Positions 61,967 through 64,000 of a stretch of DNA of 64,000 nucleotides are shown piece by piece; the stretch's first letter is position 1; each line of letters starts with the position of its first letter. Position numbers and translations under genes: made by a program. The notes under the pieces were generated by a model. The model saw only the letters and a program-made list of their open reading frames with translations, had not been told where the DNA came from and made no database searches. The stretch spans positions 1-64,000 of the forward strand of contig JAZNVC010000001.1 in the NCBI GenBank assembly GCA_045592625.1, in the 5' to 3' direction. The DNA comes from SIG607 sp045592625. Its GTDB lineage: Bacteria; Bacillota; Clostridia; Oscillospirales; Acutalibacteraceae.

Positions 61967-62066
61967 GGTGCATAACTATTGTTCATAACTCGGTGTATAA
62001 CCTTAATAACTCTCTGTTTATAAGAAAAAATGCCCGTTAGTAACCTAACAGGCATTGTTCATAACT
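61967..62066. repeat. Short direct repeats upstream of the terminase genes
   Basis: On the minus strand GTTATGCACC, GTTATGAACAA, GTTATACACC (CATAAC/TATAAC cores at 61971, 61984 and 61996 on plus; 12-13 bp period) and a fourth GTTATGAACAA at 62056-62066. They could bind a terminase, repressor or replication protein. They resemble DnaA boxes only loosely. Confidence 0.55.
62024..62056 (-). terminator. Second terminator after the SpoIIQ-like gene
   Basis: TGCCCGTTAG/CTAACAGGCA stem followed by six T on the minus strand; isolates the phage cassette from upstream transcription. Confidence 0.75.
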
Positions 62067-62090
62067 TTTTTAAAAAAACAGAGTTTTGCA

Positions 62091-62130
62091 TAAAAATAAA
62101 GGCTGTTTTGCATATTACAAAACAGCCTTT
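62091..62130 (-). terminator. Terminator of the SpoIIQ-like gene
   Basis: 13-bp stem AAAGGCTGTTTTG/CAAAACAGCCTTT with a T-rich tail on the minus strand, just after the stop at 62134. Confidence 0.88.
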
Positions 62131-62133
62131 AAA

Positions 62134-62817
62134 TTATCGGTTATCAAAAAGAGAAAGGGGGTCGGCATATTCGCCGTTAAGCATAAGCTCTAAATGAAGA
62201 TGGGGCTTATCTGCACTTTCGTTTAATACTGTACCGATTTCGCCTAAAATTTCTTCGCTATCTACTATATCGCCGCTTCTAACGGTAACATTTTTCAGTC
62301 CGCAGTAGCTAAGCAGTACTCCGTCGCCGTGATCAATAGTTATCACCGTTCCGTAAGAAGTATTTTCATCTACTCCGATAACCGTTCCTGAAAATGCAGA
62401 AACCACCACGTTTGCAACGGTAGGTGCAATATCCACACCTGTGTGAATTCGCATATCGTTAAAGGTAGCACTGTAAATTAGCGTATCGGGACTAAAATAC
62501 TTTATTATAGTTCCCTCAATGGGCATAATATAAATAGGAGGATTTGTTTCCTCGGTAACGTCGGTAGCATCGGTGTTTTCCGAAGGGTTGCCGTTATTTG
62601 ACTGCGACGTTGCTGTCTGTCCATCATCCTCAAAGGTCTCAGGTATATATATTTCATTGTTCTCCTGTCCGCTGCTTTCCTCTAAAAAAGACTTGGGAGT
62701 ACTTTTTTCCATAGCCGAATATGCCGCAACGCCAATTACCGCCATACAAATTGCCAAAACCGCATAAAAGCCCTTTCCGGCAATAAATTTTGCTACCTTT
62801 GATTCATAAAACTTCAT
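62134..62817 (-). CDS. SpoIIQ-like M23 (LytM) peptidase
   Basis: 227 aa: one N-terminal membrane helix (about 15-37), an acidic Ser/Thr/Asn-rich linker, and an M23 domain (about 100-225). The zinc ligands are present: HTGVD (HxxxD) and HLHLE (HxH), as in clostridial SpoIIQ and unlike B. subtilis SpoIIQ. In the forespore membrane SpoIIQ docks SpoIIIAH, which is also encoded here. The ATG at 62817 follows TGGTGA; a sigma-F-like promoter lies upstream. It could instead be a vegetative wall endopeptidase. Confidence 0.8.
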   Translation of the reverse strand: MKFYESKVAKFIAGKGFYAVLAICMAVIGVAAYSAMEKSTPKSFLEESSGQENNEIYIPETFEDDGQTATSQSNNGNPSENTDATDVTEETNPPIYIMPIEGTIIKYFSPDTLIYSATFNDMRIHTGVDIAPTVANVVVSAFSGTVIGVDENTSYGTVITIDHGDGVLLSYCGLKNVTVRSGDIVDSEEILGEIGTVLNESADKPHLHLELMLNGEYADPLSLFDNR

Positions 62818-62855
62818 AAAAATCACCATTTTAAATAATTTCTTTTTCTATGAAG

Positions 62856-62885
62856 TATTATTGACGGATATTATTTATTATATTC
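62856..62885 (-). promoter_or_regulatory. Candidate sigma-F/sigma-G promoter of the SpoIIQ-like gene
   Basis: On the minus strand GAATA (62881-62885), 15 bp, GTCAATAATA (62856-62865): 4/5 matches to a forespore-type -35 and 4 of 5 fixed positions of the -10. About 38 bp before the ATG. Confidence 0.45.
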
Positions 62886-62932
62886 ACCTAAAAATTTAAA
62901 ATTTTGTTCACAAAATAATAAAATTTGTCTTT

Positions 62933-63056
62933 TATAATAAATTCATCAAAAGGGACGCCGCATCCTTTTTGATATGTTTTCCGAAAGGAAAACTTTCTCC
63001 TCAAACCCCTTTAAAATAGGCAAACACTCCGTGAAAACGGGGTGTTTGTCTATTTA
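62933..63056 (+). ncRNA. Candidate plus-strand structured small RNA
   Basis: A TATAAT (62933-62938) is followed by three hairpins: ATCAAAAGG/CCTTTTTGAT (62945-62973), GTTTTCC-GAAA-GGAAAAC (62976-62993) and CAAACACTCCGT-GAAA-ACGGGGTGTTTG (63021-63048) with a U-rich tail. Both GAAA tetraloops, and a G-U pair in the last stem, form only on plus, so the RNA is likely read in that direction, opposite to both neighbours. No good -35 is seen. The last hairpin could also stop rsmA transcription on minus, with one mismatch. Confidence 0.5.
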
Positions 63057-63908
63057 TTATTCATATAACATATCACTTAAAAATGCCAACTGCTCAAAGG
63101 TAAGAGTTTCGCTTCTTACCGTCTGACTGAGAGACAGCTCATTAAGAGCAGCGGCTATTTTTTCTTTTTCTATTCCAAGGGTGTTGGAAACGGTATTGCA
63201 TAGAGTTTTTCTTCTTTGAGCAAAACAGGCTTTAACAAGTGAAAAGAAAAACTCCTCATTTTTAACCTTAACAGGCGGATTTTCAAGAATATCCAGTCTT
63301 ATAACGGCTGAATCTACGTTTGGAGGAGGCATAAAAGACTCTCTGCCTACCTCAAAAAGCACTTGAGCCTTTGCATAATAGGCTACCGCAACCGTTACGG
63401 CACCTGCCTGTCTGCTTCCTACCTGAGCACATAGTCGCTGTGCCGCTTCCTTTTGCACCATTACGGTTATGCTGTCAATGGGAAGTCTGCTTGTCAGAAG
63501 CTTCATAATAATGGGCGAGGTTATATAATAGGGCAAATTAGCACATACAGCCACCCTTTTGCAGTCAGAAAACTTTTCTTTAATAAGGGAAGCTAAATCA
63601 AGCTCCATTGCGTCACCGAAAACCACCTGGGCATTATCATAATCTTTTAGGGTACGGGCAAGAACGGGCTTTAAGCGGTTATCAAGTTCTACTGCAACAA
63701 CACGCTTTGCTACCTTTGCACACTCTACCGTTAAAACACCCACTCCGGGACCTATTTCAAGAACTCCCGTTTCGCTGTCGGCGGCAGATTCCGCCATAGC
63801 GGGACAAACAGCCGAGTCAATAAGAAAGTTTTGTCCCAAAGATTTTTTAAAGGAAAAGCCTAATGGAGTTAAAAGTTCTTTAATAGTTCTTATGTCTGCT
63901 AAATTCAT
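63057..63908 (-). CDS. rsmA: 16S rRNA dimethyladenosine transferase
   Basis: 283 aa. SAM site VLEIGPGVGVLT, the KKSLGQNFLID start, ANLPYYITSPIIMKLL catalytic NLPY, and the PPPNVDSAVIRL segment. Dimethylates two adjacent adenosines near the 3' end of 16S rRNA (KsgA). Ribosome site GGTGGGGA before the ATG. Confidence 0.97.
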   Translation of the reverse strand: MNLADIRTIKELLTPLGFSFKKSLGQNFLIDSAVCPAMAESAADSETGVLEIGPGVGVLTVECAKVAKRVVAVELDNRLKPVLARTLKDYDNAQVVFGDAMELDLASLIKEKFSDCKRVAVCANLPYYITSPIIMKLLTSRLPIDSITVMVQKEAAQRLCAQVGSRQAGAVTVAVAYYAKAQVLFEVGRESFMPPPNVDSAVIRLDILENPPVKVKNEEFFFSLVKACFAQRRKTLCNTVSNTLGIEKEKIAAALNELSLSQTVRSETLTFEQLAFLSDMLYE

Positions 63909-63948
63909 AAACTATTCCCCACCGCCAAGTATAACCTTATGTTGCATA

Positions 63949-64000
63949 TCAGTTTTCCTTTCCGGCAAGACGCTTTGCGAAATCCGCAAGTTCATCCTTG
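63949..64000 (-). CDS. 3' end of a gene truncated by the window edge
   Basis: The minus-strand frame ending in TGA at 63949 reads KDELADFAKRLAGKEN at its C-terminus. Only 16 codons are in the window. RNase M5 (rnmV) often precedes rsmA in Firmicutes, but this tail is too short to identify. Confidence 0.5.
   Translation of the reverse strand, partial: KDELADFAKRLAGKEN

Noticed and set aside
61967..62066. DnaA boxes / chromosomal origin
   Set aside because: The repeats match TTATNCACA only loosely (last base C, or AACAA), and no dnaA or AT-rich unwinding element is near.
63912..63947. 11-codon minus-strand ORF (MQHKVILGGGE) before rsmA
   Set aside because: It spans the rsmA ribosome site and has none of its own; probably chance, though a leader peptide cannot be excluded.
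1..64000. CRISPR arrays, rRNA, tRNA or insertion sequences
   Set aside because: No regularly spaced repeats, no rRNA or tRNA signatures and no transposase-like proteins were seen on reading both strands.

Overview
The window is about 64 kb of low-GC Gram-positive DNA. It carries a complete spoIIIAA-AH sporulation operon, a SpoIIQ-like peptidase, Asp23/Gls24, YebC, an mreBCD/PBP2/MinD block, a cobalamin riboswitch and a cohesin/dockerin gene set. Together these point to an endospore-lineage member of the Clostridia, probably a gut Oscillospirales-type organism. That placement is an inference from gene content and order; no rRNA or tRNA gene was seen.

Layout. 1-7 kb (minus): a solute-binding lipoprotein, then pth-mfd followed by a foldase-like lipoprotein. 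7-8.5 kb (plus): a polysaccharide deacetylase. 8.5-9.8 kb (minus): a B12 uptake unit (ECF S component plus DUF4430 lipoprotein) under a cobalamin riboswitch whose expression platform can mask the Shine-Dalgarno. 9.9-21.7 kb and 25.7-27.7 kb (minus): a surface/secreted set made of a 2170-aa GH16 protein and five proteins built from cohesin or cohesin-like domains, tandem Cys3His repeats, GLUG repeats and dockerins. Most have their own sigma-A promoter. Sugar-nucleotide and lipid-linked glycosyltransferase genes (21.8-24.1 kb), a gene of unknown function and mrp lie between them. 27.8-35.8 kb (minus): an S1-domain protein, Asp23, spoIIIAH-AA, yebC and dusB. 35.9-50 kb (plus): polA, a phosphatase-RimI fusion, tsaD, a lipid kinase, mreB-mreC-mreD-pbp2, then from a fresh consensus promoter minD-mgsA, followed by hisS-aspS. 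50-53 kb: a CAT-fold protein with a lost active site, an XRE regulator, a small membrane protein and manA. 53-62 kb (minus): a compact phage-derived cassette (terminase, scaffold, Ig-bearing capsid, portal, adaptor candidate, nozzle-like protein, DigH-like glycosidase, holin-like protein) with no recognisable integrase, repressor, replication or tape-measure gene. 62-64 kb (minus): a SpoIIQ-like M23 peptidase, rsmA and the 3' end of another gene, with a candidate plus-strand structured RNA in the gap.

How the parts fit. The cohesin/dockerin proteins could form a self-assembling extracellular scaffold: two chains carry both cohesin and dockerin, and two others end in membrane or sorting-type anchors. 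SpoIIIAH and the SpoIIQ-like protein are known partners in the mother cell-forespore channel; candidate sigma-E and sigma-F-like promoters precede them. The least conventional parts are the phage-head cassette, which may be a domesticated or satellite particle, and the cohesin/Cys3His surface system.
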